Shown: in pieces, positions 46,376-56,170 of the stretch
Position numbering within the stretch: position 1 is the first letter of the stretch
How the letters are laid out: each line of letters opens with the position of its first letter
Origin: Flectobacillus rivi
Lineage (GTDB): Bacteria > Bacteroidota > Bacteroidia > Cytophagales > Spirosomataceae
Assembly (NCBI RefSeq): GCF_030056655.1
Contig: NZ_JASHIE010000002.1
Location: 434,001-498,000 of the forward strand
Direction of reading: 5' to 3'
DNA length: 64,000 bases
Translations under genes and position numbers: made by a program
Notes under the pieces: model-generated
Database searches by the model: none
What the model saw: the letters and a program-made list of their open reading frames with translations, nothing else
What the model was told of the DNA's origin: nothing

Positions 46376-47656
46376 ATGGCAGTAGATGTATTGTTGGGTT
46401 TGCAGTGGGGCGATGAAGGTAAAGGTAAAATCGTTGACGTTTTAGCTCCTAAATATCAAGTTGTTGCCCGCTTTCAAGGTGGCCCTAATGCTGGACACAC
46501 ATTAGAATTCGACGGATTCAAACATGTTTTGCATCAAATTCCTTCAGGAATTTTTCGTCAAGAGGTTCAAAACATCATCGGTAACGGTGTGGTTCTTGAC
46601 CCAATCATCTTCAAAAAAGAAATCGATGGTCTTGCAAAGTACAATTTGAGCTTGCAACAAAACCTCGAAGTTTCAAAAAAAGCTTCTATTATCCTTCCTA
46701 CTCACCGCTTGCTAGATGCAGCTTACGAAAAAGCTAAAGGTGACGCCAAAATCGGATCTACTCTAAAAGGTATCGGTCCAACTTACACAGACAAAATTTC
46801 TCGTCAAGGTTTGCGTGTTGGAGATATTATTTCACCAAACTTTAAAGCAAAATATGATGCGCTTGTAGCTCGTCATAAGGGTATTTTAGATGTTTATCAG
46901 TTTGAATATGATTTGACTGCTGCTGAACAAGAGTTCTTCGAAGCTGTTGAATTTATGAAACAATTCAACTTGGTAGATTCTGAATATTCTGTAAACAATG
47001 CGTTGACAGAAGGAAAAACTATCTTGGCTGAAGGTGCTCAAGGCTCTTTGCTTGATGTTGATTTTGGTTCATATCCTTTCGTAACCTCTTCAAATACTGT
47101 TACAGCTGGTGCTTGTACAGGTTTGGGCGTTGCTCCAAAAAACATTGGTGAAGTTTACGGTATCTTCAAAGCTTATGCTACACGTGTAGGTTCAGGTCCT
47201 TTCCCTACGGAATTGCTTGATGAGGTAGGTGAACGTATGCGTCAAGAAGGTCGTGAGTTTGGTTCAACTACAGGTCGTCCTCGTCGTTGTGGATGGATTG
47301 ATCTTCCTGCATTGAAATATGCAATGATGATCAATGGCGTTACACAATTAGTCATGATGAAGGTTGACGTATTGAATATTTTCGAAGAAATCAACATTTG
47401 TACGGCTTACAAATTGCCAGATGGTACTATCACTGAGCAATTGCCTTACGATTTAACAGATACACAAGTAGAGCCTATCTACGAAACATTGAAAGGATGG
47501 AACACGTCTTTGGCTGGCTTAAGAACTTTCGAAAGCCTTCCTGCTGAATTGACAGGCTACATTGCTTTCTTGGAAGAAAAATTAGGCTTACCAATCAACT
47601 TTATCTCTACTGGTCCTGACCGTGATGAGTGTGTGTTGAGAGGTGCGTTAGCATAA
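46376..47656 (+). CDS. purA: Adenylosuccinate synthetase
   Basis: 426 residues, normal length. The GTP-binding loop is GDEGKGK (12-18), IMP-binding GGPNAGHT near 36-43, and the conserved STTGRPRRCGW motif lies near 298-308. It joins IMP and aspartate to adenylosuccinate with GTP, the first committed step to AMP. Codon use is typical of a well-expressed gene. Monocistronic. Confidence 0.98.
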   Translation: MAVDVLLGLQWGDEGKGKIVDVLAPKYQVVARFQGGPNAGHTLEFDGFKHVLHQIPSGIFRQEVQNIIGNGVVLDPIIFKKEIDGLAKYNLSLQQNLEVSKKASIILPTHRLLDAAYEKAKGDAKIGSTLKGIGPTYTDKISRQGLRVGDIISPNFKAKYDALVARHKGILDVYQFEYDLTAAEQEFFEAVEFMKQFNLVDSEYSVNNALTEGKTILAEGAQGSLLDVDFGSYPFVTSSNTVTAGACTGLGVAPKNIGEVYGIFKAYATRVGSGPFPTELLDEVGERMRQEGREFGSTTGRPRRCGWIDLPALKYAMMINGVTQLVMMKVDVLNIFEEINICTAYKLPDGTITEQLPYDLTDTQVEPIYETLKGWNTSLAGLRTFESLPAELTGYIAFLEEKLGLPINFISTGPDRDECVLRGALA

Positions 47657-47693
47657 ACTATCGGCTTTGGGCTTTTAGCAATTGCTAAGTTAG

Positions 47694-48000
47694 ACATGAG
47701 TCATTTCTAATTTTAGAGTATATTTAAAAAAATATTTAGCGGTTGTAGAAAAACGATATTTCCATTTGACACTCCTTACTTTTCTTCACTGGGCGTGCCC
47801 GTCTAACACAAGAAAAGTAAGGAGTGTCAAGAAATCCTAAACTCGCCTGCGGCTCAAACAACAGGATTTCAGAAATGCAAATACAATTTTTTCTTCTTCA
47901 ATAGCTTCTAAAATTTAAACATGCTTTTAGAACTGAGCTTATTGTCAAACTATTCATCAAAAAAGGCGTTCGAAATGAGTTTTCGAACGCCTTTTTTGAT
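47694..48000. repeat. Cluster of long inverted repeats (distant relative of repeat family 1)
   Basis: It starts with ACATGAGTCATTTCTAATTTT, similar to the family 1 end. It holds a perfect 20-bp inverted repeat (TGACACTCCTTACTTTTCTT, 47766-47785 and 47809-47828), a short pair (GAAATCCT/AGGATTTC, from 47830), and a 20-bp-stem hairpin at 47956-48000 (ATCAAAAAAGGCGTTCGAAA), the counterpart of the family 1 hairpin. No right-hand family 1 end was found. The rest of the gap to 48089 holds nothing recognisable. Confidence 0.65.
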
Positions 48001-48089
48001 AGTCTCTTAAAAAACACCTCTTTAGATGCAAAATTTGGTGTATCTGCAAATGAAATTCATCTTAAAATAATCACTCATGTATCACTCGA

Positions 48090-48662
48090 TTAGAAATTTT
48101 TATGTAGTTGTAAATACTGCAACAACATAATTGTTTTTCCATCTTTGATTTCGCCTGTTTTTACCATATCTAAGGCCTGCTCAAAAGGTAATTCAAGGAC
48201 ATCTATTTCTTCGTCTTCAACTCCACCACCTTCATTTGCAACGTCTTCTTGTGAATACTCAGCAATAAAGAAATATAAAATTTCAGTTACCGAACCTGGA
48301 CTCATATAGGCTTCAAAAACTTTTTCTACTTCCGAAATACGATAGCCCGTTTCTTCTTCAGTTTCTCGCTTGATAGCTGTTTCTGGTTCATCTTGGTCGA
48401 GCAAACCTGCGCAAGCTTCGATAAGCATTCCGTCTTTGTTGCCATTGACATAAGTGGGAATTCTAAACTGTCGAGTCAAAATCACCGTTTTTTTCTGACT
48501 ATTGTATAAAAGAATGGTAGCGCCATTACCTCGGTCATAAACCTCACGAGATTGGGTTTCGACAATACCATTTTTGCGTTGATATTCAAACGTATATTTT
48601 TTTAAAATGTACCAATTGTCAGACAAAAGCTTTTCGTCGATAATTTTGATGGAAGAAGTCAT
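48090..48662 (-). CDS. nudK: Nudix hydrolase, GDP-mannose pyrophosphatase type (NudK-like)
   Basis: 190 residues. The Nudix box is GLLDQDEPETAIKRETEEETG (about 85-105), with the REUXEEXGU core intact. The N-terminal strand (SDNWYILKKYTFEYQ) and IPTYVNGNKDGMLIEACAG match NudK, which splits GDP-mannose into mannose 1-phosphate and GMP. A link to surface mannose metabolism is possible, but the gene is far from the glycan cluster. Divergent from a DeoR-type regulator. Confidence 0.9.
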   Translation of the reverse strand: MTSSIKIIDEKLLSDNWYILKKYTFEYQRKNGIVETQSREVYDRGNGATILLYNSQKKTVILTRQFRIPTYVNGNKDGMLIEACAGLLDQDEPETAIKRETEEETGYRISEVEKVFEAYMSPGSVTEILYFFIAEYSQEDVANEGGGVEDEEIDVLELPFEQALDMVKTGEIKDGKTIMLLQYLQLHKNF

Positions 48663-48673
48663 AAAACCAATTT

Positions 48674-48707
48674 GATTATTTTTGATTGAAAATGATTATT
48701 TTTGATT
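48674..48707. promoter_or_regulatory. Tandem 14-bp repeats between nudK and the DeoR-type regulator
   Basis: GATTATTTTTGATT occurs at 48674-48687 and again at 48694-48707 (20 bp apart, two helical turns). Each contains a TATTTTTG box on the plus strand. It may be an autoregulatory operator and/or the promoter of the regulator gene. Confidence 0.45.
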
Positions 48708-48733
48708 AATTATTCAAAACAACTAAATTTTCT

Positions 48734-49486
48734 ATGAATTACCAACTCCGCAAACAGCTTATTTTACAAACGGTCGAAGAAAAAGGCTCGGTGGAAGTCA
48801 AGGACTTAGCCGAATTGTTACAAACTTCTGAGATTACAGTTCGAAGAGATTTGGCAACCTTGTCTGAGCAAGGTCTTTTGTATCGCACACATGGCGGAGC
48901 TATGAAGATGAGTTTGGTACAAGCACCTACGAGTTTTGCCAACAAATCCACCAGCCGCATGGCTGAGAAAGACTATATCTGCCAACTAGCAAGTCAACTG
49001 ATACAAGAGGGCGATGTGCTATTTTTGGATTGCGGAAGTACTGTATCTCGTTTATGCCAATTTATCAAACATAAACATATCAAAGTCATTACTAATTCGT
49101 TGCCAATTGTGTATGAATTAATGGGAACAGAGGTATCCGTAAATCTTATTGGTGGAGAGCTAGATGCAGAGCGACAAGCCATTCATGGAACGATTGCACT
49201 AGAGCATATCGCTCGTTATCAGGCCAATAAAGCATTTTTGGGTATCGACGGTATTTCGTTAGCTAGAGGGCTGAGTGCTGCCTCCGAAAAGGAAGCTAGT
49301 ATTGCAACGACTCTTGCACAACATGCTCAACAGGTCATTTTGTTATGCGATGCCTCTAAGCTCGAAAAAGAAGCTTATCTACAATTTGCTTCCTTCGATA
49401 TGCTCGATGTATTGATTACTGACGCCTCAGCAGATAAGGATTTATTGGTGAAGTATGAGCAAAAAGGCTTAAAAATTATTTGTTAG
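48734..49486 (+). CDS. DeoR/GlpR family transcriptional regulator
   Basis: 250 residues. The N-terminal HTH (SVEVKDLAELLQTSEITVRRDLATLSEQGLL, about 18-48) and the THGGA hinge are followed by a DeoRC sugar-phosphate sensor domain (FLDCGSTVSRLC near 96, FLGIDGISLARGLSAAS near 169, LLCDASKLEK near 204). It is usually a repressor responding to a phosphorylated sugar. The only divergent neighbour is nudK, which may be a target. Confidence 0.9.
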   Translation: MNYQLRKQLILQTVEEKGSVEVKDLAELLQTSEITVRRDLATLSEQGLLYRTHGGAMKMSLVQAPTSFANKSTSRMAEKDYICQLASQLIQEGDVLFLDCGSTVSRLCQFIKHKHIKVITNSLPIVYELMGTEVSVNLIGGELDAERQAIHGTIALEHIARYQANKAFLGIDGISLARGLSAASEKEASIATTLAQHAQQVILLCDASKLEKEAYLQFASFDMLDVLITDASADKDLLVKYEQKGLKIIC

Positions 49487-49585
49487 TATCTCAATAAGTA
49501 GAGTTTTTCTAAAAAGCTATTCCGATATTTGTATATTGGTTAGAGATATACCCTCTCTAATGCTATCACTTTTTCTTGGAGTCAC

Positions 49586-50134
49586 ATGGATAAATCTTTT
49601 TTACAATATCTTTTTTCAGAAGACATTATTTACAAAATTCCTGCTGATGCAGAGAACAAACAAGACCTTACGGTTCCCGTTGTAAAAGTATCTGAAGAAA
49701 TTCAACTAGAAAAAGTACAAAAAACCGTAGCGCCACCAACACCTGCTCCTGTGGCGAGTGTGCCAGACTTTATTCCATATAATCCTAAAAATCAGGTGTT
49801 GATTCTGGTCGATAATATCAATCAAGAAGAAATGGAGCTTTTGGGGAAAATCTTGGGGGCAGTTCAATTGCAAATCAACCAAGTAGACTTATTGGACTTA
49901 TCAAAAGTAGGCGATACGAGTCTAAAAAATATTTTGACTCAAAAATCACTTCGACAACTACTTACCTTTGGGGTATCTTTATTCAGAATACAATTAGAGA
50001 TTCCTCTCACACCCTATCAGATTCGAGAAGTGCAAGGCGTAAGATTTTTGTATTCGGATGCTTTAGGAGAAATCAAAGACGACGTGACACGCAAAAAAGC
50101 CCTCTGGTCAGCGATGAAAGCCTTTTTTGCTTAA
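49586..50134 (+). CDS. Hypothetical protein, possibly HolD-like (DNA polymerase III psi-type)
   Basis: 182 residues, soluble. A Pro/Ala-rich linker (about 48-62) separates a short N-terminal segment from a small alpha/beta domain (NQVLILVDNINQEEMELLGKIL...). The C-terminal end (YSDALGEIKDDVTRKKALWSAMKAFF) resembles the end of the clamp-loader psi subunit HolD, whose family is poorly conserved. The N-terminal helix could correspond to a clamp-loader-binding peptide. This assignment is inference from a weak pattern; an uncharacterised protein remains possible. Confidence 0.6.
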   Translation: MDKSFLQYLFSEDIIYKIPADAENKQDLTVPVVKVSEEIQLEKVQKTVAPPTPAPVASVPDFIPYNPKNQVLILVDNINQEEMELLGKILGAVQLQINQVDLLDLSKVGDTSLKNILTQKSLRQLLTFGVSLFRIQLEIPLTPYQIREVQGVRFLYSDALGEIKDDVTRKKALWSAMKAFFA

Positions 50135-50137
50135 AAG

Positions 50138-50180
50138 TAAAAGCGTTTTGAATGAAATAAAATTCACTCAAAACGCTTTA
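50138..50180. terminator. Bidirectional terminator between the HolD-like gene and tsaD
   Basis: A stem of about 18 bp with one mismatch (TAAAAGCGTTTTGAATGAA / TTCACTCAAAACGCTTTA), with flanking A and T runs, lies between two converging genes. Confidence 0.85.
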
Positions 50181-50194
50181 TTTATTATATCATT

Positions 50195-51193
50195 TTACCA
50201 TGCCATTCGTGGCATAGGACTTACATCCTGACCACAAAATTCACCTTTTTCTGCTTTGAAATGTGCAGCCATTGCAATCATCCCAGCGTTGTCGGTACAA
50301 TATTGAAACTGAGGAATATATACATTCCAACCCAACTCCTCTCCTAGTCGTTGCAATTCGGCACGCAAGCCTGAATTGGCCGACACCCCACCAGCAATCG
50401 CAATATCTTTAATTTTGTATTGCTTGGCTGCTTTCTTGAGTTTTTGAAGCAAAATTTTAATTAAGGTATGTTGCATTGAAGCACAAATATCCTTTATATT
50501 TTCTTCAACGAAATTAGGATTCTTGGCCGTTTCTTTCTGTAAAAAGTACAAAAATGCTGTTTTAATTCCAGAGAAAGAATAATTCAAACCTTGCATTTCG
50601 ACAGTCGGAAACTCAAAGCGTAAAGGATTACCTTCCTTGGCATATTTGTCGATTAATGGTCCACCAGGATAAGGCAAATTCAATAGTTTGGCTGTTTTGT
50701 CAAAAGCTTCACCAACGGCGTCGTCTTGGGTTTCGCCAATAATTTCCATGTCGAGTGGCGAACGAACAAACACAATTTGTGTATGACCACCGCTGACTGT
50801 CAAACAAAGGAATGGAAACTGAGGCTTTGGCTCATCAATAAAATGCGCCAGAACGTGTGCTTGCATGTGGTGCACGTCGATCAATGGAATATTTAAACCA
50901 AGTGCCAAAGCTTTGGCAAAAGAAGTACCCACTAATAAAGAGCCCAAAAGCCCTGGTCCGCGTGTAAAAGCTATGGCATTTAGGTCAGATTTTGTTATCT
51001 TCGCTGTGGCTAAAGCTTCGGCTACTACAGGCACAATATGTTGCTGATGGGCACGGCTGGCAAGTTCGGGAACAACGCCGCCCCATTTTTGATGTATGGC
51101 TTGGCTTGCGACAATATTGGAATGAAGTTTGCCATCAATAATAACGGCTGCTGAACTGTCGTCGCAAGAGGATTCTATCGCTAAAATGGTCAT
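50195..51193 (-). CDS. tsaD: tRNA N6-adenosine threonylcarbamoyltransferase
   Basis: 332 residues, normal length. N-terminal AIESSCDDSSAAVI, metal-binding histidines in HHMQAH (H109, H113), TVSGGHTQIV (about 134) and the C-terminal metal-binding CTDNAGMIA (about 300) are all present. With TsaB, TsaE and TsaC it makes t6A at position 37 of ANN-decoding tRNAs; this is an essential function. Divergent from tamB, an arrangement often seen in Bacteroidota. Confidence 0.98.
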   Translation of the reverse strand: MTILAIESSCDDSSAAVIIDGKLHSNIVASQAIHQKWGGVVPELASRAHQQHIVPVVAEALATAKITKSDLNAIAFTRGPGLLGSLLVGTSFAKALALGLNIPLIDVHHMQAHVLAHFIDEPKPQFPFLCLTVSGGHTQIVFVRSPLDMEIIGETQDDAVGEAFDKTAKLLNLPYPGGPLIDKYAKEGNPLRFEFPTVEMQGLNYSFSGIKTAFLYFLQKETAKNPNFVEENIKDICASMQHTLIKILLQKLKKAAKQYKIKDIAIAGGVSANSGLRAELQRLGEELGWNVYIPQFQYCTDNAGMIAMAAHFKAEKGEFCGQDVSPMPRMAW

Positions 51194-51209
51194 GTTTCAA
51201 AATTTTTCA

Positions 51210-51217
51210 CAAAGATA
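51210..51217 (-). promoter_or_regulatory. Candidate -7 box for tsaD
   Basis: TATCTTTG on the minus strand matches TAnnTTTG exactly, 17 nt upstream of the ATG, implying a very short leader. No clear -33 TTTG. Confidence 0.4.
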
Positions 51218-51416
51218 ACCAATCATTTTTAAAGCTGGTTAACATTGACAAATAGGTAGCTTAGCAACCACGTCAGGTAAACATCTTTAAACTTAATATA
51301 CGGCTTTTGCTTCTGTTTCGTTTTAAAAGCATAACATCCAAATCTATCTCTTAGTTTGAATCAGCGCAATATTCCGTCGATTCATATACCCAACCCCGAT
51401 TACCATTTCGAGTTAA

Positions 51417-54400
51417 ATGATTTTCAATGCACTCAAAATATCAACAAAAACAGTCCTTTATGCTTTAGTAGGGGTCATGATTTTGGTTGTATTATTGGTG
51501 TCGGTACTGAGAACTTCCTACGTACAAACGAAACTTGCACAATATTTTGCACCCAAAATTTCGACTGCCTTAGGCTATCCTATCGAAGTAGATAAAGTTA
51601 CGATTCACTTTTTTGACGAAGCCACCCTCGAAGGCGTACGTGTGAAAGATTATCAAGGCTATCAGATGATAGATATTGAAAAACTAGATGTAGATTTTCA
51701 ATTAAAAAGTTTGGTACAAGATAGCACCCAAAACGTACTCGATTATGTTCGTTTATTTCGTCCAAAGGTAGTTTTGGTTATTGATAAAAAAGGTGATTTG
51801 AATATTGATGAATTTATTCGTCGTATCAATAAACTTACTGCCTCCAAAGAACCTAGGCCCAAAAATCACAAGCCCTCCCCTTTTATTATTCGAGAAGCGG
51901 ATATTCAGGATGGTATTTTTACCCTAAATGATGAATCTGAGCCTTATTTGAATAGTCGCCAATCTTTCGACCATTATCATTTTACGCTCCATGAATTAGA
52001 GGCGCACCTCAATGACTTTACCCTGATTAGAGATACGGTAAGTTTCAAAACCACCTTGAAAGGATATGATCGTTTTTCAAATACAAGAATCAAAGAGTTA
52101 ACGACTAATTTCTTGATTTCGGATACGCAAATGCGTTTTGACAATCTGCTACTAAAGCTCAATAACTCGACGGTCAAAAATCAAATTTTGATGTCTTTCA
52201 AATCACAAAAAGACTTCAAGCATTGGAACTCCAAAGTCAGGATGCGAGCCAATTTTGATTCAACATTTGTGACTTCAGATGATTTAGGGCGGTTTGTCAA
52301 CGATATGTATGAATTCAAAGATGCCTATTATTTGAATGGTAAATTTGATGGTATTGTTAACGATTTTAAACTCCAAAATTTTGATTTGTACTTTGGCAAA
52401 AAATCAAAATTGCGGGGTGATTTTGCCTTTAAAGGGCTACCTTCTATCTCAAAAGCTCACATGCAATTAGCGATGAAAAAATCGCATGTACAGGTAGAAG
52501 ATTTACAAAATTATATCGGTCCTGATCCTGTAAAAGCAATTAAGAAATTTGGTTACGTCAATTTTGATGGGACTTTTATTGGAACCATTTCAGAGTTTAA
52601 AACTACAGGTTTACTCGAATCCGAATTAGGTAAATTGGACGTGGATGTGAGTATGGTACTCAAGCCAGAATCCGCCAAATCAACCTATTCGGGATTAGTC
52701 AAAGCACAGGAGTTTAAGATAGGAACTTTGCTGGAAGAGACCTTGCTTGGGAATGTCTCGCTCAATGGCAAAATTGAAGGTCATGGCTTTAGTTGGAAAG
52801 ACTCTGAGCTTCAATTTGATGGCGATATCAATAGCTTGCAGTTTAATAAATATGACTACAAAAATGTGTATGTCAAAGGCAAACTAGCCAAGCAACTTTT
52901 TGATGGTCGGGTGATTGTGAATGATACCAACTTGGTTTTTAACCTTTATGGAAAAGTTGACTTAAGAAATCAAAAAGAACAAGTTGACCTTTTTGGCAAA
53001 CTCACAAAAGCCAATTTGCGGAATCTATTTTTCACCAAAGACGATTGGCGCATTTCTACCTATTTGGATGTCGAATTTGATGGTATCAATGTCGACAAAC
53101 TGAAAGGGGGAGCTTTGTTATATCATACCGTGTTGGGTTATAATACTCGCAATTTGTATGTAGATACGGTACGATTTACCTCAAAAATATTGCCTCAAGA
53201 GCGCTTATGGTCTTTGGAATCGCCGCAAGCAGATATTGCTTTTAAAGGAAAGTTTTTGCCCTCAAAAGCGACCCAAGATTTAATGCAACTAGTAAAAGAA
53301 TATTCACTCTATTTTGTGGGTAATGAGCAAGAGCGAAATGACTATTATGCTAAAAAACCGTACTTCGTACCGCTCAACTATGAAATAGATTATTTGCTGA
53401 CATTGAAGGACTTCTATCCCTTCATGGCGCTGGTATATCCTGAGGGAAAAATTTCTAAAAACACCCAATTTAAAGGTAGTTTTGGTATTGGTTCAACCTC
53501 TACTTTTTCATTAGAATCTAAAATTGACACCTTGATTTTGGGTAAAAACTACCAATTCTATGGTAGTCATATTGACCTCAATTCTTCCAAATTTTATAAC
53601 TCTCCAGCGGTGCTAGCATCGGTGGTTTTGAATTCTCAAAAGCAAAAAATCAGTATTCTTGAACCTACCGAAAAGTTTGATTTAGAGGCATCATGGGGCG
53701 ATGACAATAGCATTCGTTTTACGAGTAAAATTCGCCAACAAAATACTACCAACGAAGCTACACTCAATGGAACATTAGGCTTTATGCAAGAAGGTATATC
53801 GCTAAAATTCAATAAGTCGGAGTTTAAAGTATTGGACAAACGTTGGCAGATAAATCCTGAAAACCTAGTAACTATTGTTGGCAAAGACTTAGGAGCTCAA
53901 AACTTCATGATTGCCAATGATGACCAATATATTGCCTTAGATGGAAAAATTTCGGAAGACTCGACCGAGGCCATGAATTTTAAGGCTAAAAACTTTAGTC
54001 TGGAAACATTAGCCCCTGTCGTAGCTCTCAATATTAGTGGTACCGTCGATGCTGATGTATCTCTCAAAGAAGTTTATAAGCATATTAATGCCGACTCCCA
54101 ACTGAGAATAGAAGGACTTACACTAGATAATTTCCTGATTGGTAATTTTGAAGGTTCTGGTATTTATGACCAAGAGGCACATATCGTTCGTTTGGATTAT
54201 GACCTCGAACGCCTCAATAATCATATCCTGAAGTTTCAGGGAACGTATGACCCTATGCAGGAAACCAATTCTCTCAATTTGACCGCTAATCTAAACCAGA
54301 CTAGTTTGCAGATTCTGGAGCCATTTACCAAAGGGGTATTCTCTAATTTGAAAGGAACAGCCAGCGGCGATTTGAAGATAACAGGCAACCTTCGCCACCC

Positions 54401-55925
54401 TATTTTCAATGGTGTTATAGATGTCAAAAAAGGCTCTTTGTTTTTTGACTATCTCAAAACTACCTTGAACTTCGAAGATAAAATCCACTTTGACGTCGAT
54501 GAAATTTTTGCCAAGAAAATGACAGTTTATGACGACGAAGGCAATAAAGCGTCGCTAATGGGCGGGGTGTATTACGATGGTAGCAACAATTTTTCATTGG
54601 GTTTGAACTTGAATTTGTCCCGCTTCAAATTACTGAATACCACCAAACGAGACAACAACCTTTATTACGGAACAGGCTATGCCAGTGGCAAGGTATCCAT
54701 AGACGGCCCGTTCAACAATATTGTGATTGATGCTAATTTGATTAGTGACAGAGGGACTCGATTGTACATTCCTTTGGACAATGCACAAGATGCTGGAAGT
54801 CAAGAAGAAATAGAGTTTTTGGTAGCAAAAAATCCAGACGAAAGTAAGAACGAGAAGAAGAAAAAAGAAGATACATCGAGTCGTATCCGAATGGATTTCA
54901 AATTTGAATTTACGCCTGACGCCTACGGAGAAGTCCAATTTGATAAGCAAACAGGCGACATTATGCGTGCTTATGGAGCAGGCAAAATCAACTTAAAAAT
55001 CGATACTAAAGGCGACTTTAGCATGACTGGCGACTATGCTCTTGATAGAGGAGATTATACATTTACTTTCCAGAATATTATCAATAAAAAATTCTCTATT
55101 CAAAGAGGAAGTCGCATTAGTTGGTCTGGCAATCCGTATGAGGCAATGCTCGATATTAGAGCAGCGTATACACAAAATGTTAACTATTTGGGTTCTGTGA
55201 TTGATACTGTTTCAACTGGTTCATCGACCTATAAAAACCGTCCAGAATTTACGCGTCGTTACCCTGTCGATGTCATTATTCAGTTGCGAGATAGGTTGTT
55301 GCAACCAGCTATTAGTTTCGATCTGAAATTACACGATTATCCACAAAACCCAGAATTTAACTCGGGGGTAACAGCGTTTCAAAACCGTATTCGTACCGAT
55401 GAACAAGAGCTCAATCGACAGGTAAGTAATGTATTGCTTTTGGGTCAAATGGTATCCAATTCGGCAGCAGCTTTTGCTTCGGTCAATTTGGTCAATAACC
55501 TAATGGAATTGGCTTCTAATCAGTTGAGTAATGTATTTTCAAAGATTGACCAAAACCTCAATGTCGACTTAACTTTCAACGGAAGTGGCTTGAATCAGGA
55601 CTTAATCAATAATCTCCAGTTACGTTTTTCATACAACTTCAACGATAGATTCAGAATCACCCGAAGTGGTGGTTTTACTACCGCATTAAACCAAACCAAT
55701 GCCCTATCATTGATTGGAGACTGGTCGTTAGAATGGTTTATTCAGCGTGACGGAAGTTTGCGTTTGAAGACCTACAACCGTAATGTACAAACCTCTATAT
55801 TGGGTTCTTTAAACACCCAATATCAAACCTTCACCTCAGGAGGGATGTCGATCCTTTATTCAAAAAGTTTCAACTATTTGTTTCCTAACAAGTACAAAAA
55901 ACCAGCTAAAGAAACAACAGAATAG
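51417..55925 (+). CDS. tamB: TamB-like translocation/assembly module protein (AsmA family)
   Basis: 1502 residues. A single N-terminal membrane anchor (about 13-31) is followed by a long beta-rich periplasmic region of repeated amphipathic strands (NFDGTFIGTIS, LKGTASGDLKITGNL and similar), then the C-terminal TamB/DUF490 domain (about 1050-1490). An acidic/basic low-complexity insert lies near 1140-1155 (SKNEKKKKEDTS). Such proteins bridge the two membranes and carry phospholipids in a hydrophobic groove, or assist barrel assembly with TamA. It is monocistronic, followed by a repeat region. Confidence 0.9.
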   Translation: MIFNALKISTKTVLYALVGVMILVVLLVSVLRTSYVQTKLAQYFAPKISTALGYPIEVDKVTIHFFDEATLEGVRVKDYQGYQMIDIEKLDVDFQLKSLVQDSTQNVLDYVRLFRPKVVLVIDKKGDLNIDEFIRRINKLTASKEPRPKNHKPSPFIIREADIQDGIFTLNDESEPYLNSRQSFDHYHFTLHELEAHLNDFTLIRDTVSFKTTLKGYDRFSNTRIKELTTNFLISDTQMRFDNLLLKLNNSTVKNQILMSFKSQKDFKHWNSKVRMRANFDSTFVTSDDLGRFVNDMYEFKDAYYLNGKFDGIVNDFKLQNFDLYFGKKSKLRGDFAFKGLPSISKAHMQLAMKKSHVQVEDLQNYIGPDPVKAIKKFGYVNFDGTFIGTISEFKTTGLLESELGKLDVDVSMVLKPESAKSTYSGLVKAQEFKIGTLLEETLLGNVSLNGKIEGHGFSWKDSELQFDGDINSLQFNKYDYKNVYVKGKLAKQLFDGRVIVNDTNLVFNLYGKVDLRNQKEQVDLFGKLTKANLRNLFFTKDDWRISTYLDVEFDGINVDKLKGGALLYHTVLGYNTRNLYVDTVRFTSKILPQERLWSLESPQADIAFKGKFLPSKATQDLMQLVKEYSLYFVGNEQERNDYYAKKPYFVPLNYEIDYLLTLKDFYPFMALVYPEGKISKNTQFKGSFGIGSTSTFSLESKIDTLILGKNYQFYGSHIDLNSSKFYNSPAVLASVVLNSQKQKISILEPTEKFDLEASWGDDNSIRFTSKIRQQNTTNEATLNGTLGFMQEGISLKFNKSEFKVLDKRWQINPENLVTIVGKDLGAQNFMIANDDQYIALDGKISEDSTEAMNFKAKNFSLETLAPVVALNISGTVDADVSLKEVYKHINADSQLRIEGLTLDNFLIGNFEGSGIYDQEAHIVRLDYDLERLNNHILKFQGTYDPMQETNSLNLTANLNQTSLQILEPFTKGVFSNLKGTASGDLKITGNLRHPIFNGVIDVKKGSLFFDYLKTTLNFEDKIHFDVDEIFAKKMTVYDDEGNKASLMGGVYYDGSNNFSLGLNLNLSRFKLLNTTKRDNNLYYGTGYASGKVSIDGPFNNIVIDANLISDRGTRLYIPLDNAQDAGSQEEIEFLVAKNPDESKNEKKKKEDTSSRIRMDFKFEFTPDAYGEVQFDKQTGDIMRAYGAGKINLKIDTKGDFSMTGDYALDRGDYTFTFQNIINKKFSIQRGSRISWSGNPYEAMLDIRAAYTQNVNYLGSVIDTVSTGSSTYKNRPEFTRRYPVDVIIQLRDRLLQPAISFDLKLHDYPQNPEFNSGVTAFQNRIRTDEQELNRQVSNVLLLGQMVSNSAAAFASVNLVNNLMELASNQLSNVFSKIDQNLNVDLTFNGSGLNQDLINNLQLRFSYNFNDRFRITRSGGFTTALNQTNALSLIGDWSLEWFIQRDGSLRLKTYNRNVQTSILGSLNTQYQTFTSGGMSILYSKSFNYLFPNKYKKPAKETTE

Positions 55926-55931
55926 AGGTTT

Positions 55932-56165
55932 TTGGATTTCGGATGTGGGATTTCGGATTGCGGAAGTAGGGCAATTTAGCTTACACCTTTATAGAGCCAT
56001 ATATATCCGAAATCCCACATTAGGACTGTACGAAGTATTTCAAACAATTTCAGATTTGGGATTTGGGATTTCTGATTTCGGAAATGTAGAAATATACCTT
56101 TATTTTTTACAAAATATAGCATCTTACACTTCTGAAATCCAACATCCGAAATCCGAAATTTCAAA
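55932..56165. repeat. Palindromic repeat family 2, right-truncated copy plus an extra arm pair
   Basis: A full left end (ACTGTACGAAG, from about 56025) and inner arms are present, but the right GTACGAA end is missing where the DinB gene begins. A separate inverted pair (GGATTTCGGATGTGGGATTT ... AAATCCCACAT) precedes it at 55932-56024. Confidence 0.62.
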
Positions 56166-56170
56166 GTTGC

